Shown here: piece by piece, positions 11,501-23,408 of the stretch
Layout of the letters: the number at the start of each line of letters is the position of its first letter
How positions within the stretch are numbered: the stretch's first letter is position 1
From: Sialis fuliginosa
Lineage: Eukaryota; Arthropoda; Insecta; Megaloptera; Sialidae
Assembly: GCA_961205875.1 (NCBI GenBank)
Contig: OY540810.1
Coordinates: 12,586,001-12,650,000 of the forward strand
Length of the DNA stretch: 64,000 nucleotides
Direction of reading: 5' to 3'
Position numbers and translations under genes: made by a program
The notes under the pieces: generated by a model
Told to the model about the DNA's origin: nothing
The model's database searches: none
The model's input: the letters and a program-made list of their open reading frames with translations, nothing else

Positions 11501-12223
11501 TAGCTTACCTATACCCAGAAACCAAAATCCAAATTCTAAAAGTATAAGTATGTTGTATCATCAGTGCACAATATTAAATACTACAACTTTTTTTGTTTTG
11601 ACAAGCAACTAAAAACACAACTGTAGAATCTCTCAAATATAGTCATGACCAGACACAGAACATGCATGAACTGTATATCTGATTGGAAAATCGAGTTTTC
11701 GCAAAAGGAAAAGATACGCATATTGTGTTTCTTTATTTAAACAAGAGTTTAAAAAAGATAAAGTATTTTATGGATTATATTATATCTCCATCTTCACTTT
11801 TCTGAAATAAATTTTACACATTATGTAAATACAGGATGCGCAGTCTATGTCTTTTTTATTTTCGAGATTGTTATGCTTATTATGCATATCATGAGGTATA
11901 GTTATTGTCATCACCGATTTTATATCGTTGATTTCTACTTAACGCCCATTCATTAGAACTGTGGGCTGTCATTTATATTGAATATCCCGTAAATAGCATT
12001 CGCTTAGCTTTTTTCAGTGTAAATTCTGTATAATACCTGACATAATAAGATTTTACGTATACTACACACGCACGCTAAAATAACCTGAAAGTACGCACGA
12101 AAAATTATAATATATAATATGAGAAAATTTCTTTCATACCTGTTTTACTATTGCAAAATCATCTTCAAGTAAATCACTTTCGTCCATTTCTTCCTTTATT
12201 TGAATCATTTCTATATCACACAT
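8516..12223 (-). CDS. C2H2 zinc-finger protein, tandem copy 2 (14 fingers)
   Basis: Exons 12223-12140, 10936-10778 and 9940-8516 join in phase 0 to give about 555 residues. Exon 1 reads MCDIEMIQIKEEMDESDLLE, an acidic N-terminus close to that of copy 1. Exon 2 (53 codons) matches copy 1 exon 2 almost residue for residue. Exon 3 is a polyfinger exon: a one-Cys half-finger, then 15 finger units in register (CEQCEYSTCRKGDLKLHQLK type). Fourteen keep both Cys and both His. One (about finger 13, KIGQREYSTGRKDNCKIHQL) has lost both Cys and should not bind zinc. Variation is concentrated around the helix (RKGDLKL, RRKDNFKI, HRKDNFKI), as expected for changing DNA contacts. It is a probable nuclear DNA-binding protein; the regulated genes are unknown. 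Confidence 0.88.
10012..10264. mobile_element. Palindromic MITE in intron 2 of copy 2
   Basis: GCCTCTTCTTACCCC at the left pairs with GGGGTAACAAGAGGC at the right, and most of the 110 bp between them and the centre is complementary (AGGGTCACTGACTTTCAT / GTGACCC). A related, more diverged copy lies at about 4870-5020 in intron 2 of copy 1, so this element may predate the gene duplication. Confidence 0.6.
10358..10735. mobile_element. TCATAGACATAGAGAATGG element with 6-bp duplication
   Basis: Ends TCATAGACATAGAGAATGGA and its complement flank a 378-bp non-coding unit containing a C-run at about 10440. ATGGAA is duplicated on both sides. Copy 1 shows the empty site with a single ATGGAA (about 5127-5132). 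The sister copy at 15368-15566 also has a 6-bp duplication. Confidence 0.75.
11323..11540. mobile_element. Palindromic MITE in intron 1 of copy 2
   Basis: TTTAGAATTTGGAT / ATCCAAATTCTAAA ends enclose complementary arms with ACGTTGGCCGATAACACGAC. A perfect TTCTAAAAGTGCACTTTTAGAA-like hairpin lies near the centre (11415-11436). It is absent from intron 1 of copy 1, so the insertion followed the duplication or was lost there. Confidence 0.65.
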
Positions 12224-12432
12224 AATTAAAACATTTATGTATCTGACAGATAAGTACACGTTTATATTAAATTACAACTACATATAATATATGTGCAAAG
12301 GTGCAAAGTATATAGACAAGGTAGTCTCATGAGCTCCTTGACCAATCAGCGTTGGCGCGGGAATAACGTCACCACGAAGACGTATTCAAATGTTATTAAT
12401 GTATAATAGAATATCAATTACAAAAATTCCTT

Positions 12433-12668
12433 TATTTATTCTTGTTTTCGTATTTTTTGATATTTTAACAACACATACAATCAAATAAGTACAAATTCGT
12501 CATTGTAAAATCATAAAAAAGCTGTCACAGACAATTTGATCTATTCGGAAAGTGTCATTTTTACTTTTACTGACAGCTCTTTATGATTTTGCTAGGTCGA
12601 ATTTATATTTATTTGATTGTTTGTGTTGTTAAAATATCAAAAAAAAACGAAAACAAGGATAAATAGCA
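12433..12668. mobile_element. Foldback element upstream of zinc-finger copy 2
   Basis: TTATTTATTCTTGTTTTCGT pairs with ACGAAAACAAGGATAAAT. Inner blocks TTTTGATATTTTAACAACAC / GTTGTTAAAATATCAAA and AAATCATAAA / TTTATGATTT are also complementary. Non-coding. Confidence 0.6.
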
Positions 12669-13206
12669 TGACTTGGCCATAAAATGCACATCCGTTATAG
12701 TATAAGACCCAGCTGCAAAATCGGTGTAGATTTAACAACCGTCTGCCGTTGTGGTTACTTTGAAGTACTCACTCAGACAAAGCTCGGACGATGAGTCCGG
12801 TACACCAGCTTGTAGCGATTTAATAGATAGGGCCCACGAAAAATACGCACAAAAAAATCACGTAACAACCGTTTGAATGAGACGGTTGCTTATAGTAGAC
12901 CCCAATTAAAGATGTTCTGGATATAAGGCAGACATTTTTGCGTAGGGGTTTAATTACAGGGGCCCCTCAAAATTTCGACCCAAAAAAATCAGATAACAAC
13001 CGGACCAGACCTAGTGTAAAATGTTTATTTGGACGTATACTTACATAAAAACATAATGGCAGAATTTTTTATGTAGGAACTTCGGCGCTATAAGACCTAC
13101 AAATGGCCAGAATTGGACCCTAATCTTAAAAATGCTGTAAAATCTAAAATACCGAATGAAAATTTCTGCCGCGCGGTGTATGCCTTTGTTATGAACTATA
13201 AAATAG
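12669..13206. other. Non-coding stretch with a two-unit tandem repeat
   Basis: Two similar units (near 12829 and 12958) share GGGCCC, CGAAAAATACGC/CTCAAAATTTCGAC and AAAAAAATCA.RTAACAACCG. Apart from these I see no gene or known element. Confidence 0.4.
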
Positions 13207-14730
13207 ATATACAGGGTGGGGCAATAGTGTGTGGAAGTTCGATAGCTCGTAGACCATAACAGATTAAAAAAAAATTCTAATGCAGATGTAAACTGTGGGT
13301 AAATGCGCATACATAGAAATTATTTTCAAATATACAGGGTGCTACAAAAAAGTGTGGCACGCTTAAGGTAATTTTTTTTAAATGGAATGCCCTGATTATT
13401 TTTGCATATTTAAAACTTTTCTTGGGATGTTTATTCATATCAAAAATATTAGCCCCATCTGATGTTCGGTTTAGAAGTAATAATATTTTTTTCAAAAAAA
13501 TTGACTTTTACATTACTCTACTTAAAAATTCACCACTTCCGCGGCCGCAGCTTTGAAGACGAAATTAAATATGGACCTTATTGTAGGAGGTTGGTGGGTA
13601 CTTTTGCTTCAATATCTTAGAGCCACCATGTACAGGGTGTTCAAAATTAATTTTCAAATTTTGAGAACTTTAAAGTTCTTTTTCTCAACTTTATCAAATG
13701 GAACACCCTATATATTTTTAAATAATGTTATGTAGAATTACATAACGAACATTTTTTGTTTGTTCATCCTTATAGTTATTTGTAACCATTTTTGATTTAT
13801 TGAGCAAAAAGTACAAAATTCAACAATATTTACTAAAAAAAAATAATTTTTTTTCAAATAAAATAGAACACCATGTACAGGATCTTCATGTTGCCCATAA
13901 AAACAGCATTTTATGTTTCTGTCTCAATTTCACACTGCTCATTAATGAATTTATATGATTGTAAATTATTTTGGTTGTTTGTGTTCAATAAAATAATAAA
14001 GCATCTGTTTGCTAGCTGAAAAAAATTCAAGCTGTTTTTATGGGCAACATGAACATCCTGTACATGGTGTTTTATTTTATTTGAAAAAAAATTAATTTTT
14101 TTTAGTAAATATTGTTGAATTTTGTACTTTTTGCTCAATAAATCAAAAATGGTTACAAATAACTATAAGGATGAACAAACAAAAAATGTTCGTTATGTAA
14201 TTCTACATAACATTATTTAAAAATATATAGGGTGTTCCATTTGAAAAATTGAGAAAAATAACTTTAAAGTTCTCAAAATTTGAAAATTAATTTTGAACAC
14301 CCTGTACATGGTGGCTCTAAGATATTGAAGCAAAAGTACCCACCAACCTCCTACAATAAGGTCCATATTTAATTTCGTCTTCAAAGCTGTGGCCGCGGAA
14401 GTGGTGAATTTTTAAGTAGAGTAATGTAAAAGTCAATTTTTTTGAAAAAAATATTATTACTTCTAAACCGGACATCAGATGGGGTTAATATTTTTGATAT
14501 GAATAAACATCCCAAGAGAAGTTTTAAATATGCAAAAATAATCAGGGCATTCCATTTAAAAAAAATTACCTTAAGCGTGCCACACTTTTTTGTAGCTCCC
14601 TGTATATTTGAAAATAATTTCTATGTATGCGCATTTACCCACAGTTTACATCTGCATTAGAATTTTTTTTTAATCTGTTATGGTCTACGAGCTATTGAAC
14701 TTCCACACACTATTGCCCCACCCTGTATAT
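13207..14730. mobile_element. 1.5-kb palindrome of nested TACAGGGTG elements
   Basis: Arms 13207-13909 and 14028-14730 are near-perfect complements around a loop of about 120 bp. Each arm contains several TACAGGGTG(T)-type termini (13211, 13337, 13631, 13689 reversed, 13875), suggesting elements inserted into each other before or during inversion. The mirror-image 72-residue frames at 13277-13495 (-) and 14442-14660 (+) come from the symmetry and are not treated as genes. Confidence 0.75.
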
Positions 14731-14886
14731 ACCCATGGCAGAAGTTTTTATTCATGCCATTCTCCACAGCCCCCCTCCCCCCAAACATTACATTAATCAT
14801 AAAATAAAAAAAATGAAATTAAAACTTCCTCTTGGGCGGGGCTGGTGGGGAATAGCATAAATAAAAACTTCTGACATGGGTATATA
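14724..14886. mobile_element. Small palindromic MITE abutting the 1.5-kb palindrome
   Basis: TATATACCCATGGCAGAAGT and ACTTCTGACATGGGTATATA are inverted ends. The centre has complementary pyrimidine- and purine-rich tracts. Confidence 0.55.
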
Positions 14887-15367
14887 TCGGTCATTTCATG
14901 AATAGCTGCACACTTTTTTTGTTCTTGTTACCAATTTTTAATTTTTACGTTTTAGTACTTACTAGTTAAAAGAAGATTTTTAACTGTACTTAAAAATTTG
15001 ACTTTTTTTTAAAAACGAATTATCTCAAAAACTATCAAATATAGCGTAAAAATACAAGGGATCAATTTTGTAGGAAAATGTATATAATTTATTTTAAAAA
15101 ATATTTTGCTGCACAAAACTTTTGTTTAAATATATTTTTTTTATTTATAAAATTTAACTGAAAATTTGGGGCACATGTCAACTCTGAATTTTAAAAATAA
15201 AAACATATGTTGTAGCTTAATCATTCCTGAGTATGTAGCACTTTGAAAATTTTGAACATATGAAAACTTTATGAAATATTAATTTTTTAGGTAACGACGC
15301 GCGAGTCTTAGCGCGCTTACTTGGACGTATCACTGCGCGACTGTGTCGGAGCGTTCATTTACTGCAG
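14887..15367. other. AT-rich stretch, no gene seen
   Basis: It is non-coding. Its right end (GGACGTATCACTGC near 15323) is the left arm of a further inverted repeat whose other arm (CTGCAGTGATACGTCC) lies just after the 15368-15566 insertion. Confidence 0.4.
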
Positions 15368-15566
15368 TCATAGACATAGAGAATGGACCAGGCATCTGAC
15401 TCGAACACAGAACCGTGTCAAAAGAAAGAGATAGAAACAAATTTGGAATAACTGTGTAACTCTATGTCTATGTTCCAAACTAGACTGCATCTCTCTCTCC
15501 TTTTTTGAACAGATGTTACACCATTGAGTTAATACAGAATGCACTGTCCATTCTCTATGTCTATGA
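15368..15566. mobile_element. Second TCATAGACATAGAGAATGG element, CTGCAG duplication
   Basis: The 199-bp unit has ends TCATAGACATAGAGAATGGA and complement. The 6-bp target CTGCAG is duplicated at 15362-15367 and 15567-15572. It interrupts an older inverted repeat. Confidence 0.75.
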
Positions 15567-15589
15567 CTGCAGTGATACGTCCAAGCAAG

Positions 15590-15822
15590 TGATGGACAAT
15601 TTCTAATGACTATAAATTGATACAAACACACACAAAAGTTATAAAATAAAGAATCGTTTTGTAAATAATGTAAAGCAGATGCTATTATAATATAATAATT
15701 AATAAATATATTACACTAATAAAATTAATCAAATATCAACAAATATTTAGTACATTTAGTTTTAATTAAACAAGTGTCCAACACTGGGGTATGATCCAAG
15801 ACTGGTGCCAGTACCTTATAAT
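15590..15822 (-). mobile_element. Partial TAAGGTACTGGCACCAG-family element
   Basis: It ends AAGACTGGTGCCAGTACCTT and carries the internal AAACAAGTGTCCAACACTGG block shared with the full copies at 34125-34695 and 47130-47669. The other end is missing. Confidence 0.6.
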
Positions 15823-16067
15823 TAAATAAAATGGTGCTGATCGTTATAATACATCAATCAATAAATAATTTGATATGTGTAAAATTACATGGGGTTTTAT
15901 TATTTAAAAGCAATTTGAATGTATTATAAATCTTGCCGATTCGGCATGCTAGTTATTAAATTAACTAAGAATTGTCGCATAACTGAACAACAATGGACAA
16001 TATACTTAAAAAATGATTAGTTCAAATTATCAATATTTTCATTGACTATATATACGTCAGTATATTG

Positions 16068-17097
16068 TACAGGCTGTCCCACGTGAAGGTGTTGAAACTA
16101 TCAGCTGTCATTTTCAAATGGATTATGTTATTGAAAAAATAACAATAGCGTTGAAAAGATAGTCCTCAGTACCTCGACCCTTTTGTAAATTTACTACTAC
16201 TGGTTTCTTTTTGACGAGTCTAACAACTTTTTTATTTGCGAAAAATGGGGCATTTTCGAGCGTGCATCCGCGGAATCTTCCGGGCGGCGGACTGGAAAAA
16301 CGGCCCAAGATATTTGTCGGACAAAATAACCAATGGATTGTAATTTGTAACTAAGATAATATGATAAGAAAATCGAAAAAAAAAATGTCAGACAAAAATA
16401 GTGGGGTATCACTTATGTCAAAATAACGAGGTTATTATAGTTTATTACCAGTTACCTGAAATTTGTAGGATTATTAAATAATTATTTTTACAATCCATAG
16501 GTCATTTTGTCCGACAAATATTTTGGGCCGTTTGGCCAGTCCGTCGCCTGGAAGATTCCGTGGATGCACGCTCGAAAATTCCCCATTTTTAAGAATTTTC
16601 GCAAATAAAAAAGTTGGAAGACTCGTCAAAAAGAAGCCACTCACGAAGTTTCAGAAGTATGGTAATATATTTACAAAAGGGTCGACGTACTGAGGACTAA
16701 AAGAGGAGAGTCTACAATTTTATTCGGGCCATGGTAGATGCTTGTACGTACGCGTCAAAATAAGTAAATAATCTGACTTTTACTCTCGAAAAGTGCTTGT
16801 TTTCTAGAGGAAAAGTGTATGGCAGTTCTTGTAGGGGGTTTCGTATTAAATACGGAAAACATAATGTTAAGAGTGAAACCATATTAAAAAGTAAATATCT
16901 CATTATTTATTTAAACTTATTCGTTACGTTACTCCATTTTTGGGCAATAAATCTGCTTTTAAATAATTATTTAAATAATTTTATCGTTACTGATTAAAAA
17001 CAGCAGATTTTCAACGCAATTTTTGTTTTTTCATCATCCGTTTAAAAATGACAGCTGATTAATTTCAATTCAACATCTTCCCGTGAGTTACCCTGTA
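16068..17097. mobile_element. TACAGGCTGTCCCACGTGAAGG element, copy 1
   Basis: The outer ends (TACAGG...CCCTGTA) are inverted over about 75 bp, with ATCAGCTGTCATTTTCAAAT against its near-complement. An internal palindrome (16160-16700) pairs AGTCCTCAGTACCTCGACCC with its complement. A second copy at 41058-42625 shares the 16690-16850 block (TGACTTTTACTCTCGAAAAG). No transposase frame. Confidence 0.65.
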
Positions 17098-17146
17098 TAT
17101 TTAACATTGCATACGTTGTGTTGTAATTAACACTTTTATCACGTAC

Positions 17147-17247
17147 CAGTGGCGTAACCAGCGGGGGGTTACCACCCCCCCTTCAGTTTTGTAACCAACG
17201 AGGGACCAAATTGTTATACTATAAAACCCAAACTAGTTACGCCACTC
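17147..17247. mobile_element. Short CAGTGGCGTAAC-ended MITE
   Basis: CAGTGGCGTAACCAG at the left and CTAGTTACGCCACT at the right bound about 100 bp with a G-run/C-run near the left end. The ends resemble the 8-bp-duplication elements at 38096 and 42972, but I could not see a clear duplication here. Confidence 0.45.
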
Positions 17248-17576
17248 TCTCTTACGGGAGTTGAAGTAATGTGCAAGGACTGGTATCATGGGCCGGTGAG
17301 CCCTAAACTACAATTAATCTGACTATAAACTGAAGCACCCCCTTCCACCCTTAAAATGAAATAAAATTATAATATAAGCCCAGTATTAAAATAAAATTGA
17401 CAAAACTTTTCACTTTGAAACGGGCTATGAAACTTATATGACAGTTCCATGACATTTATTGACAGTTCAGTGCATGCGCGGTAAAAAAATGTCAGGTAAA
17501 AAAGCTGAGAACCACTAGTTACATTTAATAGTTCGTCTATTTTGCCTGTACTATATACAGTAAGTGACAACAATAT

Positions 17577-18250
17577 ACCGAGTGTTTTTTTTTTAAAGCC
17601 GATTATTTCCAAAATAACGAATATTCAGAAAAATGTTTCAAACAAAAGTTTCATGGTTTCGAGGGCGTTAAATATTGACACTATAAGGTGACCTTAAAAA
17701 AGATCCTATTGATGAGTTTTCAGGTTCAACTTTTCTTTTTCATATTTAAATCTACATTTTTGTTACAGATTCGTAATTACGACATTTTTTATGATATGGA
17801 ACAAACCAAACAGAAATTTCTGGATTTTCAATAATTATTTACTCGAAAACTAAAAATTTAAAAAAATATTTGCAAGAAATAAAAAGTATACTTACAAATT
17901 TAGGTAAGTATTCTCAGAGAATTTTTTTATTTATTTGTAATTCATTTTTTCAGAATTTTTTCTTTTTTTCGAGAATCCTTCTTTAATTCTAAGTATTTTT
18001 TTAATCTTGTGATTTTTCTTAAAAATTGATATTTTTGCGTAAAAAATTATTGAAAATTCAGAAATTTCTATTTCGTTTGCTCCATATCATAAAAAATTGA
18101 CATATTCAGAAAAAATTATTCAGGCAAAAGTTACTTATTTCATCTTATAAATAACGAATCTGCAACAAAAATATAGGTTTAGATTTTAAAAACAAAAATT
18201 AAACCTGACGACCCATCAATGGGACATTTCAAAGGTGTCAATATTTAGCG
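17577..18250. mobile_element. Palindromic MITE (CCAAAATAACGAATATTC family)
   Basis: Complementary pairs include TTTTTATGATATGGAACAAA / TTTGCTCCATATCATAAAAA, AGAAATTTCTGGATTTTCAA with its complement, and CAGATTCGTAATTA against TAACGAATCTGC. A degraded copy lies in H2.0 intron 2 (about 61310-61870). Confidence 0.55.
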
Positions 18251-18753
18251 TAATCCAGCTAGTTATTAAAATAAAAATCAGTTGTATTTATTCATAATAT
18301 TGAAAATTAATCACAATTATTTTACTTTATATTAAAACTTTCTTGAACCCCCTAACGTTTTCTAGACACCCCCAAATTAATTTTAATTTGCCACAGACCC
18401 CCTCAGTAGGTCCAAAGACCGCTGGGGGTCTGTAGGAACCACTAGCCTATGACATTAAAATATTCATTTGTAAAAAAAATATAATAGTTTTTATATTGTT
18501 ATACAAATTGGTAATTTCAAGATAGTTTTGGCCAATTTAAAACACGATAAGTGGCTATTTTTCAAATTTGCTGACGTAACTATACATTTAAATGTGAATT
18601 TTAATTTGGAGAATTGTAATTGTATTTTAGACAATTGGAAATCAAATCTTGCATTAAAGAAACAATAGAACGGCATTTTTTGGGATATATTATTTTTGAA
18701 ATTAAATATTGAATTAGAGAAATCTGATAATAATATAAATAGTATTATAAGTA
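18251..18753. other. AT-rich stretch, no gene seen
   Basis: Only scattered repeat-like text (CCCCCTCAGTAGGTCCAAAG) is visible. There is no coding frame of note. Confidence 0.35.
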
Positions 18754-19015
18754 CAGTAGCACCTCGCCATAACGGCTAGTCGTTTCGCAATAACGGCGTT
18801 CTTAAATTTTATATTTAATATAATATGCATATTGTTTTTATGATGTTAAAGCATTGTTTAAGCAAAAAAAATCGATTTTTCAAAATCCTAGAGTGGTGTT
18901 ACTTACCCCTTAAAAAACATAACGTAATGGAGCAATTTCTATTGCTACATTTACAGGTTTTTTTAACGCCCTATTTTCATAGAACCAATTAACCGCGTAA
19001 ATGGAGGGATTACTG
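18754..19015. mobile_element. pogo/Tigger-like MITE with TA duplication
   Basis: It starts CAGTAGCACCTCGCCATAAC, ends AAATGGAGGGATTACTG, and is flanked by TA on both sides. The CAGT...CCTC start with a TA duplication is typical of pogo-group Tc1/mariner derivatives. Confidence 0.6.
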
Positions 19016-20589
19016 TATATATACTATATACATTACATTAAAATAAGCTAATCAACAAGCTTTCTTACCTTATTTATTCTGAAGAAATAGGAAATAACGA
19101 ATTCACATACAAGGTGGGGCATTCAAACATTTTTATCTCAGAACCATTGTATATTTGAAAAAAATGTGACAATCGAATAGTAATATTTATGTGTTATTTT
19201 AACGTGGCTTTCAAGGTTATTTGAAGGTCAACATAATTTTTTTTAAATAGGAACCTATATTCTTTATTTAATAATCTTATTCTACGTGAAAAAAAAACAA
19301 GAATCTTTTATTCAAAACTTTTTTTAACAACCAAAACTTTACAAGATATCTAACAAAATAATTTCAAGATTTTGAACATTCAAGAATTTTTTTTTCAGAA
19401 ATCATCAACTTTAAAGAAAAAGTACAAGATACAAAAAATGTTTATTTTGGTATAATTAAATGCATTAAATAAATAGAAAAAGTTTTACATTTTTTGTATC
19501 TTACATACCTACAAACTTTCAGGAGTTATCGAGGACATTAAAACAATTTTTTTTTGTTAATAAACCCATGTCCGCAAACGAGCCGTTTTAACATTAACAG
19601 TCAAGCAAAAGAAAGGATCCCACACAAAAGCAATGAATTTTGCCTTTTGGTTGAAATTTTTTATGGAAATGATAGTTAAATATGTGCCTATCAAAAGTTG
19701 TGAAGGGCGCTACCTACGAAAATCCATAATTTCTGCTCCAGGAGGCTACCAAACATTTTATTAACTTTTAGAAAAATTTTCTTATGATAAAAAATTCTTC
19801 AAATAAGTAAATAAATACAAATAAATTTTTTTAGAACATTTGGTGACAATTTTTAATTTTTCGGTTGGGTGGTGTTTTATAAAAATAATAAATGTTATAA
19901 AAATTCTAAAAATAACTGTTTTATATTGGTTGGCTGATTTTAAGAAATTTTCGGCCTTTGCAAATTTTTATAAAAGTTGATTCTTTAAGAGATAAACGTA
20001 AAAATATACAAAAACATAATAGTCCTCGGTCCCGGCTTTAAATTTTGAAATAAAAAATACTCCTCTGAAACTTCGTGAGTGGATTCATTTTGGCGTAACC
20101 TACAACTTTTTTATCTTCGAAAATTCTGAGAATTGGGGCGTTTTTGATGTGGCATGCGTCTAACATGTTTAGGGCGTGGGTCAGGGCAAAAGACCCTTGA
20201 TTTTTGTAGGCCAGTATAACCATAACATTTTACTATTACTTATTTAGCAATTGTGTAAAAATCAGCCGGTTATTTATAAATTACATAACATCATGAATTT
20301 GACATGTTATTATTGGAAAAATACATTTCTAACAAAGTTACTGAATTATAATTAACAGTTATTTAAACATACCTATATTATATATCTATTATTAAATTAT
20401 TATACATATTTACTATTTATTATATTTTAATGCAAATAAAAAATATAATTAAAAATTCCTTTTTGCAATCTGGATATTGCTCCTCTTGACAAAGAAGCCC
20501 GCACATTCTTGGGTGAAATTGACTGATTTTAAAAATATTTTGTAGTTTGTCTGATGCTGATCAAAAGTTACAACAAATTCCCCCTCCCT
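19016..20589. other. Gene-free stretch with dispersed repeats
   Basis: It holds text related to neighbouring repeats, such as AACTTCGTGAGTGGATTCAT near 20070, similar to the TACAGGCTG element. No reading frame here looks like a gene. Confidence 0.35.
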
Positions 20590-21405
20590 AGTGTTGAACT
20601 CGTGTTTAATTAAATGTACTAAATTAGAAATGTTTGTTGATATTTGATTACTGCCACTACTGAATCATAATCTATAGACACTTAACTGTAAAAAACCTTA
20701 ATTTATAGACAATCGGCAAATGGGTGTCAAAATGGTGGACATTTACACTAATTAAAAGTGTAATCTATTTAGTAATTATTATATTATTATAGCATCTGCG
20801 TTACATTGTTTTAAATTTTACGTTTCTTTATTTTATAACGTTTGTGTCGTTGTACTTATCATTTGGGCCTCCCCCCCTCCCCCGCTGGTTACACCATTGA
20901 GTATCCCTTAAACTATAAAATTAGTTCTTTACCTTTAACTTCTTATTATTAAATTATACATTACAGGATACTAAAAAATAATTTCATATAATATATTATT
21001 TTGGTAGTTTTTGGCTTCTTGTTTCTCTTGCTAATAATTATTGTAGACGCCTAATATTTTAATTATTTTTTTCAACGCCTTCATGATTAGAAATAAATAT
21101 AAACAATACTATAATAAAAAATTTATACTTTTTAGAATGCATACAATTCATAAAAAATATTTATTTTTTACATTCCACATCATATTTTTATTAAAATACA
21201 CAATCGATATTAACTTTACTACGATATTGGCACCATTTTGACACCCATTGGCCGATTGTCATCAAATGAAGCTGTTTTAGAGTTAAGTGTCTATAGATTA
21301 TGATTCATTAATCAATATCAACAAATATTTCTAATTTAATAGATTTAATTAAACAAGTGTCCAATACTGGGGTATGATTTCAAGACTGGTCTCAGTATCT
21401 TATTT
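20590..21405. mobile_element. Two head-to-head partial TAAGGTACTGGCACCAG-family copies
   Basis: About 20590-20845 reads in the + orientation (GTTTGTTGATATTTGATTAC, AATGGTGGACATTTACACT). About 21225-21405 reads in the opposite orientation (GGCCGATTGTCATCAAATGA, CTGGTCTCAGTATCTTA). Together they form a wide inverted repeat with unrelated AT-rich DNA between. Confidence 0.6.
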
Positions 21406-23184
21406 GATCTTCTTTTGTATTTATTTGCTATAAAAAAATCAAAATATTAAAACTATAATAAGTGTAGATACAATTTTTACATGTTTTTATTAAATAATGA
21501 TTTTTAATACTGAAATAATTAAATAAATTAATTTAATTAATACAACAATTGTACATATGGTAAACAAAAATAATATACATTTTTTCATGATGTTCTTTAA
21601 AATGTTTCCCTGTTAACTACATTAATGTATAAATATATTTACAAATCAATATTAATATATATGCTAAACTAACTATACATTTTTATGTAATTAAAATTTT
21701 TAATATTTTTTTTTCAATAAATACATTTTGGGTCGTTCTGATATTATAAAATATTCTTATTTTAGTCGCAACCCTTTATTATCAAGTAAAATCATTCATA
21801 CAAGTAATATTTTTTTCTAAACGTTTTCAGAGTACGTCAAAAATAGTTTAAATATTTAGTTTAATTATAAGGCAGTATTGCGATGTGACTCCTAAAATTT
21901 TAAGCTTATTTCAGGATTTTTTTTCGTAACAAAATAAAATATGACCTTTTCAGTCTTTTTATATGTTTTTATTTGCATCTTAAATTATACAAAATAATTT
22001 TTTTTTGTAAATTTGATTACACTTTGTGTTTTTTGGAGTTAAAGTGGACCCCTCGAAAAAAAGGTGGGTGGGTGGTGGTAAACACATCTCCACTTGTAGG
22101 GATTTGAAACAAAAATTATTATTACCTAGAATTAGACATTTATAAAAACAAAATGGCGGACTTGTAAAAAAAAGGTGGCAAAAATCGTGTTTTTTTGTTG
22201 AAAATCAAAAAAAAAACAAGAAATTATTTATAATTATAACAATAAATAATTTTAGGTAATACGATAACTATTAGTGTGTAGAACACCGTGTTAAAATTAT
22301 AGTCCGATCGGTTGATTAGAATTTCGTTTCTGCTTCCCATCAACCGTAAAAAAGTTGTTTCGAGGAAAACGCATTTAAAGATTTAGTAACAGATATTACA
22401 CTAACACAGTCCGTTCTCTTCTATATGCTATAATTCGTAAATACTTTAAATTTCGCTCTATAATTTTCACAATATACTCTCAATATATTTTACTTTCAAA
22501 ATATGTATAAAAAATTATGTCGTCACACCGCAATATTGCCTAGATTCGGCTTAAATATTATTTTATTATAAATTTACAGTGGCTTTTTATATTATACAAC
22601 CATAACTGAAAGAAATCACAGCAATATACATTTACAAGGGTTTCAAATATTTATATTTTATATTTATCCATTGATGTCACTAAGGGTGGGGGGGGATCGA
22701 GGGTTTCACCATCACTTCCCACACAAACAGGGCCAGTAGGTTTTTTTGTACATTACGTGGACTGATGTGAGAAAAGAGATTATTTATAGATAACGAGTTA
22801 ACAAAAGGGGGGAGGGAGGGAGGAAATTGCCTGACGTGTTGATGTGACGTTGAAGGAGAAGGAAGTCCGAACAAACGTGACTCGACGCGACATTTGATAT
22901 ACCTATGTATATACATCATTTTTTAAATCTAGATTCTATTTTTCAATCGCAATGTAAGGAAATAAAAATAATCATTCATTGGGGGGGGGGGGGGGGGGGG
23001 TCAAGTTTTGTAACGTATTGAATTTTGCGTGACGTATTTTATAGATCATCCTTTTACACCCTGCCTATAATACGTTAGTAAAAAAGAATAACTCCTTCTT
23101 TCACATTCAAAAAATTGTCCATTTTGATAATATAGAAAATACAATATTATAAACCCTTGTCGATACGAAACATATATATTCAAC
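21406..23184. other. Gene-free AT-rich stretch with a 20-base G run
   Basis: No gene is supported. A run of about 20 G lies at 22981-23000 next to GTGACGTATTTTATAGATCATCC, which recalls the CATCCATAAATTA element family at 2026. Confidence 0.4.
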
Positions 23185-23337
23185 CAATGGCGCTCCCAGG
23201 GGGGTACGGTTTACCCCCCCCCTAATTCGTCAATATACATTATTTAAAATAAAAATTGTGATACATAAAAAATCAAAATTACATATAACTACAAAAAAAT
23301 GTAATCTCCCCTGTTTTTTTTTTTTGGTGCGCCACTG
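23185..23337. mobile_element. 153-bp hAT-like MITE
   Basis: Ends CAATGGCGCTCC and GGTGCGCCACTG are inverted. Flanking octamers TATTCAAC and TATCCAAC (7 of 8 identical) look like an 8-bp target duplication, the hAT hallmark. A C-run follows the left end. Confidence 0.6.
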
Positions 23338-23408
23338 TATCCAACGATTCATATATTACACGAAATAGAAATTAAATACATACAAGTTATAGTATATTGT
23401 TTTATACA

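Noticed and set aside
12780-12815. Possible hammerhead-like text (CGGACGATGAGTCCGG)
   Set aside because: The CTGATGA and GAAA core pair with three stems could not be drawn; it is only a short hairpin.
13277-14660. Two mirror-image 72-residue frames beginning MKKILLLLNRTSDG
   Set aside because: They are the two arms of one palindrome; composition is AT-driven and no other coding sign is present.
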